DNA of 64,000 nt. Origin: Ascidia mentula. Lineage: Eukaryota > Chordata > Ascidiacea > Phlebobranchia > Ascidiidae. Each line of letters starts with the position of its first letter. Position 1 is the stretch's first letter. The stretch covers positions 4,420,001 to 4,484,000 of the forward strand of contig OX387201.1 in assembly GCA_947561715.1 (NCBI GenBank). The letters run 5' to 3'. The notes beneath the pieces are model-generated. The model was not told the DNA's origin, ran no database searches, and was given only the letters and a program-made list of their open reading frames with translations. Shown one piece after another: positions 1-12,600 of this stretch. Both the position numbers and the translations under genes were made by a program.

Positions 1-361
1 AACAAAACAAAGGCAGCTTTGGAAGATAAACTCCTTTATAATCTTGATGTCATTAGCATGCCAATTTTTTCTGGTATAAAATGTAGGTTCTAAAGCTTTC
101 TCAAATGATAAGAATTATCCTGCTAACAATAATGCCTAATTTATATGTCATTGTACTTGTGGCCAGGGACCTTGTTTTAAAATGTTTCGTGGTTGTTCAT
201 TCATGCATTACATTGTTAATTAAACATGGAACATATCACTATTTTCACTTCACAATTTACACTTCCTTATATTTAACCCATGGGATTAAGAAATTGAGCT
301 ATATAGTATCTTCAGTCCCTTTTTGTGACGATTGTTTTTAAATGTGACTTTCAAATGACAG
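1..361. other. Intronic sequence upstream of a PSMB6 exon
   Basis: No exon of PSMB6 or any other recognisable coding stretch could be found here. A splice acceptor at 360-361 ends this segment, so it is read as the 3' part of an intron whose upstream exon lies outside the window. Confidence 0.6.
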
Positions 362-924
362 GTGTACACGATACCTTTGGGTGGAATGGTGATAAGGCAG
401 CCTTTCTCCATTGGAGGATCAGGAAGTACCTACGTTTATGGACATGTTGATGCCACATTCAAGGAAAAAATGACAAAAGAAGAATGTCTCCAGTTTTGTG
501 CCACTAGTGAGTGTTATCTTTTAGATTATTAAGCAGTAATCAATGTCTTGGATGCCATACGTCACACAACAGTAACTTGAGTAAGTTGAACATGCAGTAG
601 TCCTATATGTGTCTAGTATTTGTGCACATGAAATTGTGTCTTATTTTGCTCATATGTAAAACATGACCATTGATATTTCGAATGTTCTATGTAATAATTT
701 TAAAAAAATATGTGAACTGTCAAGTAATATGCATGTAGTTGCTAAAACTAGTCATGTAGCAACTTTAACTCATGTAAAGCACTTTTGCCATTTCAGCACT
801 TGCACTTGCGATGAACCGTGACGGATCAAGTGGTGGAGTAATTCGGTTAGCAGCAATAACCAAGGATGGTGTGGAGAGGAAAGTAATATTGGGAAATGAA
901 TTGCCAAGGTTCTTTGAAGGCTGA
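362..924 (+). CDS. PSMB6: 20S proteasome subunit beta type-6 (beta-1), C-terminal part
   Basis: Two exons are visible, 362-506 and 797-924 (stop TGA 922-924), giving 90 residues. The family is the caspase-like catalytic beta-1 subunit of the 20S core particle. Recognised from the conserved C-terminal half: [20 protein letters not shown], the DAT segment, MTKEECLQF, then [14 protein letters not shown] and [13 protein letters not shown], all close to vertebrate PSMB6. The N-terminal threonine and propeptide are upstream of the window. Splice sites are ordinary: donor after 506, acceptor before 797. A candidate AATAAA lies at 954-959, about 30 bases after the stop, with further AATAAA-like sites near 1107 and 1253. 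The immunoproteasome paralogue PSMB9 is the alternative, but a separate immunosubunit is not expected outside jawed vertebrates. The start is missing only because of the window edge. Confidence 0.93.
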
Positions 925-1468
925 AAAGCGCTGTGCCTCAGCTGTGTAGACAAAATAAAAGTGACATTTTTCATTTAAATTTTGGGGACAAGAAACTGGG
1001 GCCGTGGTGGAAAATTTTTGCTTTTCCAGATGAAATTGTTCAAAGTTTTGATGCATTTTTTGCTGCTTTTTTGTGTAGCAAACCGCTGAAAAGTTCCCTC
1101 GTAAACAATAAACTATCCTTGCTATGGGTTTTGTGTCAACTTGCTTGAACTTTGCAAGATTTAACAATAACTTGACTCCGCAAACTTCCTTATATCATAT
1201 GGTCGTAACTTAGATGTAACTCAAAACATGTACCAAGACTACATACTGAATGTAATAAAAACTAAGCTTACAAACAGTGACGAATTATGTCCAAAACAAC
1301 TCGGCTTGAAAAAGACACCAACAAAAGGCAAAAATGTGACGTAATTTGTGAATTCTTTTAAATCCAGCCCACAGCCAGTTGTTGGTAATTGCAACACCAC
1401 TGTGTCGGTGCACTTGCATGAAGCATTCCAGGGTCTTTTCTTTAACGATCAGTCTATCCAGTTGCATT
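925..1468. other. Convergent 3' intergenic region, PSMB6 / SDF4
   Basis: Holds the 3' flanks of two genes that converge. Several AATAAA-like signals face PSMB6 (954-959, about 1107, about 1253). Overlapping short ORFs on both strands show no recognisable protein. Confidence 0.6.
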
Positions 1469-3551
1469 CTACAATTCCTGATGATCCAGCTTTTCATAAT
1501 TGCACAGTTTACTTCCTGTGAAATACTCGCTTTTGTCCAATATCTCGTCCAAACTAAGATAGGAGTCGTTGTTGGCATCAGCTGCCCACATCATCACTTG
1601 TGCTTCGAATATCGCGTTTGACTCGCTGTCCACTTTCAAGAACTCCTGGTTAACAAGGCAAAGTGGACAATAGTTTTTATATTTTATTAAAGTTAGTTAA
1701 ATTTGGCATCAAATGTGCTGATTGAAATACTTTTTATAATCTCTTTTGAATTTGTAACAAATAGTACTATTATATAACCAAGAAACCACGGCTAATTCCA
1801 CTATATAATAACACACACGTTATAAAATGTATTTGCAAAAGTTATAAATATTACTTCTTACCGTAAGCTCCTCCGATGTGACGTAATGATCCAGATTGTG
1901 ATCGATCAAATCCGTGAATTCGAGCACTCTGTTTTTGGCTGCGTCTTGGTCCATTGGCTTGTTGTCACTTTTCCCAAAGACGTATTCGGACTTGCTTAAC
2001 TTACCATCCCCATCCACGTCTGCAAAACATCAAAACCGTTATATTTGACATTAGCTGAACAAAATATTTCGATCACAAATAGCATTTATGCAAAGTAAGC
2101 ATCATATGCAATTATTATTCTGTTTATCGTGTAGCCTACTACATAGTCATTAACTTAAAGTACTTTTGTGGCTTCAATGTGGTCGTAACTTTAAATCTTG
2201 AGTATTTCCTCGAACATAAGCATAAAAGTTGCGTAGTGTTTCACTTACCTCTCTGTTCTATGATATTATTCACTACAAGCCCCACAGAATCGCTCGCCTC
2301 CGGATGCAAAAACATGTAAAACTGATGTCGATCGAACGAGCCGGGTTTCACTTGCATCTGTGTAGAAAGGGCATTGATGACGGTTCTTTCGTAGCTTTTC
2401 GAATGTCATTTGCACCAACCTTCTCCCAAGTTTCTTTCAAACTCATGATCTTCTTCACAGTCGCGTCAACTGATTTGTCATTGAATTCTTTCTCGATTTC
2501 CACAATGCTGCGAACAACAGAAACGTCAACAAGTCACACAAATCCCATTTAAATGTTCAAACAATAGAAACATCATCAAAATAACGATAAAATGATCTCA
2601 ACTTCATTAAACATTTTCTTATGTCTGGGTAATTTTTGCTTCGCACAGTTCAATTTTGAAAATTGTATTATGTTTAAAATCTCCGTGTTGGAAAATATTT
2701 GTGATAAATATGCTATAGAAACGAAGAATTTTTTTCAAATCCAACATGCACTGGTGGATACATTCAATCTTTATTCTTATAGCAACATATTCACGCGCAA
2801 GGCAACTTTTTTGGAGATTATTTGCACGTGCGTTTTAGAGATCTCGTATACATCATGCACCCGAACCCTGCTACCCACCTTTTTTTATTCCACACATTAA
2901 ATAACATCGACAAGTATTCGTCCCACGACACCAAACCGTTCCCATCCTCATCAGCTTGTTCAAACTTTTCCGAGGCGTCGATTTCTGAGGCGTTGATGTG
3001 GTTTCTCGCAGAGCGCAATATCCAGCGCCCAAGCTCATCCACACTCAACAATTTGTTAAAGTCCTCGTCTGCCCTGAAGATTCGCACACATATTAGCAAG
3101 GAATTTTGCAAATACTACACGTGCTTGTATACTTCTTGAACACTCCCTTGAGGTGTTTCAACTGCTCGTCCTTGGGGTTTATGACTGCAGACCTTTTTTT
3201 ATCCTCGGGCCCAAGAAAAATCTCCTTGTGGTAAGTTGGGTTTCGAACCCCGTTGCGTTCAAACTTGAAACCCTTGAGGTGAAGTCCGGGTTCAAACTTT
3301 GCCGTTTCTTCCGTTTTGTCAATGACGCTGTCTTCATTTTGTAAATCTGTCGACTAAAGCGAGACACAAATTTTTGCGAAACCATTATCATACTAGAACA
3401 AATGTATATAAAGTGGAAACCTTACTTTATTCTTTTTGCCGGCAAAAGCAGCGTTCTATTACTAACAGTTAACGTCACTCACCTCGACGGCTTTTGCAAA
3501 ACCTGTCGAAATCCAACACGCAATCCAAACTAAAGTAAATGTTTTTCGCAT
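1469..3551 (-). CDS. SDF4: 45 kDa calcium-binding protein (Cab45 / SDF4), CREC-family EF-hand protein
   Basis: Seven exons on the minus strand: 3551-3483, 3353-3133, 3073-2879, 2507-2420, 2357-2249, 2019-1862, 1645-1469; 338 residues (human about 362). Residues 1-21 look like a signal peptide (MRKTFTLVWIACWISTGFAKA). The segment HLKGFKFERNG...YHKEIFLG matches the Cab45-specific N-terminal motif (human HLNGVKLEMDG...FHQEVFLG), which separates it from calumenin and reticulocalbin. EF-hand loops are clear at about D99-E110, D138-E149 and D228-E239, followed by two more (DHNLDHYVTSEE and DANNDSYLSLDE). Another hand, near FYMFLHPE, is degenerate. The family binds Ca2+ in the secretory pathway lumen. 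The C-terminus is HQEL rather than the vertebrate HEEF. One intron is only 62 bp (2419-2358). Identification is strong; expression and localisation are not visible here. Confidence 0.92.
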
Positions 3552-4027
3552 TCTTGTTTCAGAAAAGACTACAGGTTTCAACGGTATGTTCGCTCCTGCA
3601 ATATATGGCACAGTAAATATAACACGTACGTGTGCGATTGCTTGCGTGTGGACTATTTCCGGTTAATTGTTCAATTGTTCTTCATGCAGCTATATGTTGT
3701 TTGTTTAAACGGCGATGTAGTGTGTTGAATGCATCATAACGCTTTACAACAACCATAAGCATTTAAAAACAGTGATGGATAAATAGTACAATGAAAATTT
3801 GTTCACCATTTACTCCGCCAAAAAATTTAAAAAAAATGTGATTACAAAACCTTTCTCTCATTTGCAAAAACAACTTTCTTGTTTTTTGCTGAAGAATTCA
3901 GCGACAAAAAGCTAAAACACTATAAAAGTTAATTGTTTTTATCATGGGAAAATCCCGGTTGTAGACCGGCTTCGCTTCGGTTGAATGATTTCGCTGAGTA
4001 GTTGCACGCGTGATTGATTGCACGTAC
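3552..4027. other. 5' flank of SDF4
   Basis: Upstream sequence of SDF4 up to the foldback element. AT-rich with no ORF of note. It should contain the SDF4 promoter, but no specific site can be assigned. Confidence 0.4.
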
Positions 4028-4042
4028 GAAACGAGAGAGAAG

Positions 4043-4181
4043 GGGCTGTAACGTTACGGCTAACATAGGTAAGCGTCCAAGATCAGTAAACTGGACAAAA
4101 TCGGTAACCTAAATACGTGACTGCAGCGGCAAACAGGGAGGGTACATATTTTCATCCAAGGGGAGTAATTGAAATCATTTA
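4043..4181 (+). repeat. Left terminal inverted repeat of the foldback element
   Basis: Pairs with 6087-6225; the single difference is in the middle (TACGTGACTG versus CACGTGACTG). It contains CATAGGTAAG, close to the GATAGGTAAG motif inside the 57-bp unit, which suggests the tandem unit shares ancestry with the terminus. Confidence 0.92.
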
Positions 4182-4187
4182 TCCTTA

Positions 4188-4506
4188 CACTATGTCCATG
4201 ATAGGTAAGTTTGTTAAACGTTAAGGTAGTCACGCTATACCTTGCACTATGTCCATGATAGGTAAGTTTGTTAAACGTTAGAGTAGTCACGCTATACCTT
4301 GCACTATGTCCATGATAGGTAAGTTTGTTAAACGTTAAGGTAGTCACGCTATACCTTGCACTATATCCATGATAGGTAAGTTTGTTAAACGTTAGAGTAT
4401 TCACGCTATACCTTGCACTATGTCCATAATAGGTAAGTTTGTTAAACGTTAAGGTAGTCACGCTATTCCTTGCACTATGTCCGTGATGGGTAACTTTGTT
4501 AAACGT
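4188..4506 (-). repeat. 57-bp tandem repeat, inverted arm (about 6 units)
   Basis: The motif ACTATGTCCATGATAGGTAA recurs every 57 bases from about 4189, about six times, with small variants in the last two. It is the reverse complement of the long arm to the right. The minus-strand frame stays open because 57 is a multiple of three. Confidence 0.93.
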
Positions 4507-4519
4507 TGAACAATTAACG

Positions 4520-6075
4520 AACTTACCTATGATGGACATAGTGCAAGGTATAGCGTGACTACCCTAACGTTGAACAAAGCTACTTATTGCGTCACAATCC
4601 AAGGTATAACGGGACTACCCTAACAATTAACGAACTTGCCTATGATGGACACAGTGCAATGCATAGCGTGACTACCTTAAAGTTTAACAAACTTACCTAT
4701 CATGGACATAGTGCAAGGTATAGCGTGACTACCCTAACAATTTAGAAACTTACCTATGATGGACATAGTGCAAGGTATAGCGTGACTACCCTAACAATTA
4801 AGAAACTTACCTATCATGGACATAGTGCAAGGTATAGCGTGACTACCCTAACAATTTAGAAACTTACCTATCATGGACATAGTGCAAGGTATAGCGTGAC
4901 TACCCTAACAATTTAGAAACTTACCTATCATGGACATAGTGCAAGGTATAGCGTGACTACCCTAAAAATTAAGAAACTTACCTATGATGGACATAGTGCA
5001 AGGTATAGCGTGACTACCTTAACGTTTAACAAACTTACCTATCATGGACATAGTGCAAGGTATAGCGTGACTACCCTAACAATTAAGAAACTTACCTATC
5101 ATGGACATAGTGCAAGGTATAGCGTGACTACTCTAACGTTTAACAAACTTACCTATCATGGACATAGTGCAAGGTATAGCGTGACTACCCTAACAATTTA
5201 GAAACTTACCTATCATGGACATAGTGCAAGGTATAGCGTGACTACCCTAACAATTAAGAAACTTACCTATCATGGACATAGTGCAAGGTATAGCGTGACT
5301 ACCCTAACAATTTAGAAACTTACCTATCATGGACATAGTGCAAGGTATAGCGTGACTACCCTAACAATTAAGAAACTTACCTATCATGGACATAGTGCAA
5401 GGTATAGCGTGACTACCCTAACAATTAACAAACTTACCTATCATAGACATAGTGCAAGGTATAGCGTGACTACCCTAAAAATTACGAAACTTACCTATGA
5501 TGGACATAGTGCAAGGTATAGCGTGACTACCTTAACGTTTAACAAACTTACCTATCATGGACATAGTGCAAGGTATAGCGTGACTACTCTAACGTTTAAC
5601 AAACTTACCTATCATGGACATAGTGCAAGGTATAGCGTGACTACCCTAACAATTAACAAACTTACCTATCATGGACATAGTGCAAGGTATAGCGTGACTA
5701 CCTTAAAGTTTAACAAACTTACCTATCATGGACATAGTGCAAGGTATAGCGCGACTACTCTAACGTTTAACAAACTTATCTATCATGGACATAGTGCAAG
5801 GTATAGCGTGACTACTCTAACGTTTAACAAACTTACCTATCATGGACATAGTGCAAGGTATAGCGTGACTATCCTAACGTTTAACAAACTTACCTATCAT
5901 GGACATAGTGCAAGGTATAGCGTGACTACCCTAACAATTAAGAAACTTACCTATCATGGACATAGTGCAAGGTATAGCGTGACTAGTCCAACGTTTAACA
6001 AACTTACCTATCATGGACACAGTGCAAGGTATAGCGTGATTCCCGTAACAATTAATGAAGTTACCTATCGATGAC
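4520..6075 (+). repeat. 57-bp tandem repeat, long arm (about 27 units)
   Basis: The motif CATGGACATAGTGCAAGGTA recurs every 57 bases. Units come in two main forms: one with ACGTTTAACAAAC, which reads through as a 19-residue peptide, and one with AATTTAGAAAC or AATTAAGAAAC. The form with TTTAG puts a stop in the same frame. The longest open stretch (5352-6074) translates as repeats of TFNKLTYHGHSARYSVTTL. The first units near 4560-4680 are the most diverged. Confidence 0.93.
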
Positions 6076-6086
6076 GCAGTACAGGT

Positions 6087-6225
6087 TAAATGATTTCAAT
6101 TACTCCCCTTGGATGAAAATATGTACCCTCCCTGTTTGCCGCTGCAGTCACGTGTTTAGGTTACCGATTTTGTCCAGTTTACTGATCTTGGACGCTTACC
6201 TATGTTAGCCGTAACGTTACAGCCC
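6087..6225 (-). repeat. Right terminal inverted repeat of the foldback element
   Basis: Reverse complement of 4043-4181 with one mismatch. Ends ...CGTAACGTTACAGCCC, followed by TATAT and the GAAACGAGA flank repeat. Confidence 0.92.
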
Positions 6226-6239
6226 TATATGAAACGAGA

Positions 6240-6688
6240 TTCCCTGGAATATTGCGGTACGACCAGGAATTTTGTAACAGAGAGTACTGTTTTCAGACGT
6301 TAACCAGTTCTGTATACATAACCGCTTCAATCTTTTTAAAAATGGGTATAACGATTTCTCGTTGAATAATTCAGTAACCATGCAACCGCGACATCGAAAA
6401 CTTTTTTTCCTTTTATAAGCTGGCAAGTCTGTGTAAACAGTACGCACCCAAGTCTGTATGTTAACTTCTCACGACGTGAAGCAGGAGTTTTAAAAACGAA
6501 GTGTTCTCTTTCTAGAATTGCTGATTGCTACCTCAGATGTTCTTGGCAAACTAACAACTGGATTCTTGTTGCGTGTGCGTTAACGTATTTAAACTATCAA
6601 TGATGTACTTGTATTTTCAGTTTAATCAGTACTTTTGTTTGTGATACACTTTTGTTTTTAAGTAAAGGAAAGTTCCATTTAATCTTGC
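6240..6688. other. 5' flank of ADHFE1
   Basis: Sequence between the foldback element and the ADHFE1 start codon. No convincing ORF or promoter motif. The foldback insertion lies only about 460 bp from the start codon. Confidence 0.45.
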
Positions 6689-9600
6689 ATGATGAATCTC
6701 AGTAGGGCATTGACAAAATGCAGGTTAGCAGCATTGCTTCTACAGCAAATAAAATATCATAAATTTAACAGCTTTTACATTATTTTTGCAGGCCAGTGCT
6801 TATGTTTGGCCGTGCTAAATATTCAAGTAAGTGAATATGCCTTAAGCAATTGTACTACTTTACCACGTGTTTTTTACCTAAATTTGTGATTTTTAGCTAC
6901 AGATTATGGAATGCTTCCTGAATATGCTGTGGAGGTATGTTTTCCATTCTTGTAATACTTTTTCATGTTTAACTTGCTCTTGTATAGATGGCTTGTTCAA
7001 ATATTCGATATGGAGTTGGAGCTTCAGCTGAGGTTGGATTCGACCTTGCCAACATGAAGGCCAAGAAAGTAATGTTGGTCACAGATATAAATGTAAGTGA
7101 ATTGGTTGTATACAAACAGCATAATAGTTATCTCCGATTTAGCTAAATGCAATTTGTCAACCAACCAAAGGTTCTGTCATTCATTGTTTTTTAATTTGTC
7201 ATTTTTTGAAAGGTGGAGAGACTTCCACCTGTGCAAACTGTTCGTGAGTCCCTGGCAATGAACAACATCAAATATGAGGTGTATTCCAACACCAGAGTTG
7301 AACCTACCAATGAGAGGTAAGCTTGTCTCAACACTTATGTCAAATTCCCATTGTATGATTCAATTAATTTCAATTGTTGAGCCATGTATGTAAATGGTGG
7401 TTTGTGCAAATTTGTCTGCATTGCACTATACAGAGTAATTAGAAAATATTGAGCCGTTGGGTGGACATATGTACTAATGCACAATTAATCTTGCTAAAAT
7501 TATTGATTGAAACTATATGGCACAGTATGCCAGTTGTCAGTTTACATTCCATTGAGATTAGGGCTATTAATTGTTCAAGACATTTTGGTAAATCAAAAAG
7601 AATTTAGTGTCTCTGAAAATGTGCCACTGTGATGTAGTGGCTCTTTTGACTTCAAATTGATTAAACCATATCAAAGGTTCCCAAATGCTGCGTCGTTTTA
7701 ATGTTGTTGTAGCTTTCCAAGTTGGCTGTTGGCACGGGACGCATTTTAAAACAAATAGCACCACCCTCAACTGTTGCACAGATAAAAAAAAAACTTCTGC
7801 TGTGTCAAAACGTTTTATTTGTCTGCGTCACCGGCTCACGAACGTTGGAAACCACTGAACTGCGTGATTTTGTTACAAATCAAGATCTTTTCCTCGATTT
7901 TAGTTTTCAAGATGCGATCGATTTTGCCAAGAAGGGAGAATTCGATGCTTTTCTAGCTGTGGGCGGAGGTTCCGTGATCGACACTTGCAAAGCTGCCAAT
8001 CTGTATTTGTGCAATCCCGATGCAGATTTTCTTGATTTTGTCAACGCTCCAATTGGAAAAGGAAAGCCGGTTCTTGGCCAACTGAAACCACTCATAGCAG
8101 GTAAGTTTTGCATTGCTTATGCGAGCTAGAAGTTACATTTACTCACAAATTTTAACTGTAATTGTACAATGCAACACGTTTAGATTTTGAACAACCAACA
8201 GAAATGACTCATAAAGAACCCTTATAAATATACAGTAGGTTCATTAATTCAACAACACTACACTTACGTGCAAAATCCAAAATCAAGCACCCAAATATCC
8301 CCAATCTCTTGACCTTAATACAAATGGCCTCAATTAAATCTTCATATCCTACTTTACAGTGACCACCACAGCGGGCACCGGTAGCGAGACGACGGGAGTA
8401 ACGATATTTGATTACTTGCCCCTAAAAGCAAAAACGGGAATCGCGAGTCGCAACCTCAGGCCAACGTTGGGAATAGTTGATCCTCTCACATTGCTGCATC
8501 TTCCGAACCGCGTGGCGTGCTATTCCGGATTCGACGTGTTGTGGTATGCGCGCTTCATGTGTTTCGTCTTATTATTTGTTCACTCTATTTTCGGAGGCGA
8601 GACTTGACTTGTATTTTATAATGTTGGGTTTTGTGTTGTTTTCCTATTTCAGATACCTTTTTGCGTCAATAATAATTTTTGCGTCAACAAACTATTATTC
8701 TTTTGCTACAATACGGCTTTTCTGGCAATAATTTCATTACATCAACGTTTCGGTTGCCATGCAGCAGCCTTTATCAGGCTGTAGAAAAGTGAATATGCAG
8801 AATAACACTACGTGGACAGAAAGCAAACTATGTTCTGTTACAAAGTGTGAAATTCCAAGATTTAAAGATATTGTTATCCTAATAAAAACCAATATACAGT
8901 AGATTATTCCCACATTATACTTTTACAATTACATTCCAGCCACGCTTTGGAATCCTATACAGCGATCCCATACAACGAGAGAATGCCCCGCCCTGAGAAC
9001 CCGGTGCTCCGCCCAGCCTACCAAGGCTGCAACCCTATCAGGTAAACAATGTAAACACATATAGCGTTGTTAATTGATGTCATTTATAACGGGTCTGTTC
9101 CGTCCCCTATGTAACGGTTCGGAACGGGATTTTTTTATTGTAACATGATTTTCGTTAGCATAGGTAACGGTTCCTAACGACCATTTGGTGTTACAATTTT
9201 TGTTCGGAACATAATTTTTTGAGTCGAGTCTCAACATTGGAAAACCGTTAGAGGGAGGTAGAGGTCCATATATCCATATATTTTGGCGTTGAAAATCCCA
9301 CACTTGAATTGATTTGATATGTTAATTAGTTTGGAATTCTCAAGTCTGTATTTAAGCAATAAATTTACATATAGTGAAGAGATTTATTGAATATGAAGTT
9401 ACATAGAAAAGAAATAAACTACAGTGATGAACAACGTTGTTGCAACAAGGCACAGCTGTTAGAGCATACAGTGATGAAAATAAATGAATATTATTTACAA
9501 AAATAATGGAAGTGAACACTGAACAGTGAAAACATTGCGTGTAGCTTCTATGAGTCTCTTAAGTATCAAGGTTGCGTAAGTTCTTCCGGGGTCTAGTGTA

Positions 9601-12600
9601 AGTCCGACCATCAGTAACAACAAATTGTCTATTAAACTTATAGCTTTTTGTTTTAACGTCTCTATGTTTGAACACTGAATGCATAGCTGGTGGTACTGCA
9701 GGTCGTGTGATGTAAACCGCCTTTGAAGTTTTGGTAACTGTTTTGAGGGAGTGACAATGTGCCCGCAATTGCTTTACAAAGCCGCATGTGTAAAGACGTT
9801 TTGATAAGACTTTTTCCCGTGTTCCATCATAGGGGGGAGTTTTTGTTTGACAGCGACACTCTATCTTAAATAATGCCCTCCCTAGAGACTTATACACTTA
9901 TCAAATATCCACATGGTATTTACGAAAACACTGCCTTTTTCTCACTACAACGCACGTCACGTGGCTTCCAGTTTGTACGATAACGCTTTCGTCTTTCTGT
10001 GACCATTCTATTATATTTGATTCAATTCTATTCCATGCTATGCTATTTTGAACAAGACTCATTCTGATTTCGATTCGATCAATAAACCATATTTGGAATT
10101 ATTCTGCCTGTCTGCATCTCGGCCGAGAGCACAGGTGAATCGACAATTTAGTGGCAACTAGCCAACAGGTCAGCCGACCTTCATATTGCGTTAGCATCAC
10201 CGACACAAATTGTCAGGGAAGCCGAGTACTTTGCGGTAGTAAAATTTTCAATATCTGATTGTTTGTCAACTTGCTTCTTCATACAATAAAGATAAACAGG
10301 TCAAAAGGCCACAAAGTAATACACGCGACGAAAGAAAGTGTGAATTTAATCAATCAAACTGCGCGGCAAATGGGAGATTACAAAAACTGTATAACTTCCA
10401 ATGTTTGTGGTGAAATGAGCTTATACTTTACAACTATGCTTCATATGATACGTAACTTTACGCTACAAATGTGAACTACAGCTACATTAATTTTGAACAT
10501 CACAGCTTAGTCGGTTCGAAAAATGCACACTATCAACCTTACAACAACAAGAATATTACAAAAATCTATCATAAAGAAATTGTCGCGTAAAATTGTATAA
10601 CTTCCAATATGAGATGTAGGCTTACTATACACGTGACTATAAAGTAACTACCCGTATGTCAAGAAACTACATACAACTACAAGGAATAATAGAGCACAAA
10701 GAAATCGTCACAAAAAAACGCATCAAGCTGAAATTTAAAAGTAAAATTGCACGATCAAATATGACAAAATTTTGTTCCAACTAACACTTTCCGTAACAAA
10801 ATTTTGTTCCAACTAACACTTTCCGTAACAAAATTTTGTTCCAACTAACACTTTCCGTAACAAAGTTTTGTTCCAACTAACACTTTTCGTGACAAAATTT
10901 TGTTCCTATGTAATAGTGGGAAACAAAGTTGAAATTTCTGACCAAATTTCTCAGCCAAATATTCGACACGAGGTAGGGGTTAAGAGTTATACGTAAAGTT
11001 ACACACCACGATACTCCGCTGCGCTACGAAAGTACCATTACAAGTCATTGAGATTTTAAAAACATCAACATGGAATGACTTTCTCAAAAAAGTAACAATG
11101 GATTGAAATTTTGCACACAAATATTAGATGCCAGTACAAAACGAGCAATGAAAACCAAATTGGCGTATGTCCTTTAGTTTTTTTTTCGTAAACGAAAACG
11201 TATGTTTGAAACTAGGGTGGCTACGGTTCAGCGAAATGAACTAAATTTGACAGTTGTCCGCCGTGATTTCAACATTTTTACATCAAGTGACTCGAAATTT
11301 TGCACACAAATATAAGATGCCAGTACAAAACGAGCAATGAAAACCAAATTGGCGTATGTCTTATATAATTTGATTGTTTGCCGAAAACGCATGTTTGAAA
11401 CGATGGTGGCTAAGGTACGGCAAAATGAACTAAATTTGACAGTTGTCCGCCCGTGATTTCGACATTTTTATATCAAGCGACTTGAAATTTTGCACACAAA
11501 TATTAGATGCCAGTACAAAACGAGTAATGAAAACCAAATTGGCGCATGTCCTATAGAATATGATTGTTTGCCGAAAACGCATGTTTGAAACCATGGTGGC
11601 TAAGGTACGGCGAAATGAACTAAATTTGACAGTTGTCCGCCTGTGATTTCGACATTTTTATATCAAGCGACTTGAAATTTTGCACACAAATATTAGATGC
11701 CAGTACAAAACGAGCAATGAAAACCAAATTGGCGTATGTCCTTTAGTTTTTTTTTCGTAAACGAAAACTTATGTTTGAAACTATGGTGGCTAAGGTTCGG
11801 CGAAATGAACTAAATTTGACAGTTGTCCGCCCGTGATTTTAACATTTTTATATCAAGCGACTCGAAATTTTGCACACAAATATAAGATGTCAGAACAAAA
11901 CGAGCAATGAAAACCAAATAGGCGTATGTCCTATAGAATTTGATTGTTTGCCGAAAACGCATTTTTGAAACCAAGGTGGCTAAGGTTCGGCGAAATGAAC
12001 TAAATTTGACAGTTGTCCGCCTGTGATTTTAACATTTTTTCATCAAGTGACTCGAAATTTTGCACACAAATGTAAGATGCCAGTACAAAACGAGCAATCA
12101 AAACCAAATTGGCGTATGTCTTATAGAATTTGATTGTTTGCCGAAAACGCATGTTTGAAACCATTGTGGCAAAGGTACTGCGAAATGAACTAAATTTAAC
12201 AGTTGTCCGCCCGTGATTTCAACATTTTGATATCAAGCGACTCGAAATTTTGCACACAAATATAAGATGTCAGTACAAAACGAGCAATGAAAACCAAATT
12301 GGCGTATGTCCTTTAGAATTTTATTCGTAAACGAAAACGTATGTTTGAAACTATGGTGGCTAAGGTTCGGCGAAATGAACTAAATTTGAGAGTTGTCCGC
12401 CTGTGATTTCAACATTTTTATATCAAGCGATTTGAAATTTTGCACACAAATATAAGATGTCAGTACAAAACGAGCAGTGAAAACCAAATTGGCGTATGTC
12501 CTATAGAATTTGATTGTTTGCCGAAAACGCCTGTTTAAAACCATGGTGGCTAAGGTTCGGCGAAATGAACTAAATTTGACAGTTGTCCGCCTGTGATTTC

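Larger units (their letters stand above)
4043..6225. mobile_element. Foldback DNA element: 139-bp TIRs with opposed 57-bp tandem-repeat arms
   Basis: The termini 4043-4181 and 6087-6225 are inverted copies, 139 bp each, with one mismatch by direct comparison. They begin GGGCTGTAACGTTACGGC. The interior is entirely 57-bp tandem repeats: about 6 units in one orientation (about 4188-4506), then about 27 in the other (about 4520-6075). A 9-bp direct repeat GAAACGAGA flanks the insertion at 4028-4036 and 6231-6239, leaving 6 and 5 unmatched bases between it and the paired TIRs. No transposase is present, so the element is non-autonomous. Long TIRs plus a 9-bp target duplication would fit Mutator-like elements; an 8-bp reading (GAAACGAG) would fit hAT. 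The superfamily is inference. It sits between the divergently oriented 5' ends of SDF4 and ADHFE1. The near-identity of the TIRs implies a recent insertion or gene conversion between the ends. Confidence 0.85.

Noticed and set aside
9559-9897. 112-codon minus-strand ORF in ADHFE1 intron 8
   Set aside because: No recognisable motif, no splice partners or supporting context; length is possible by chance.
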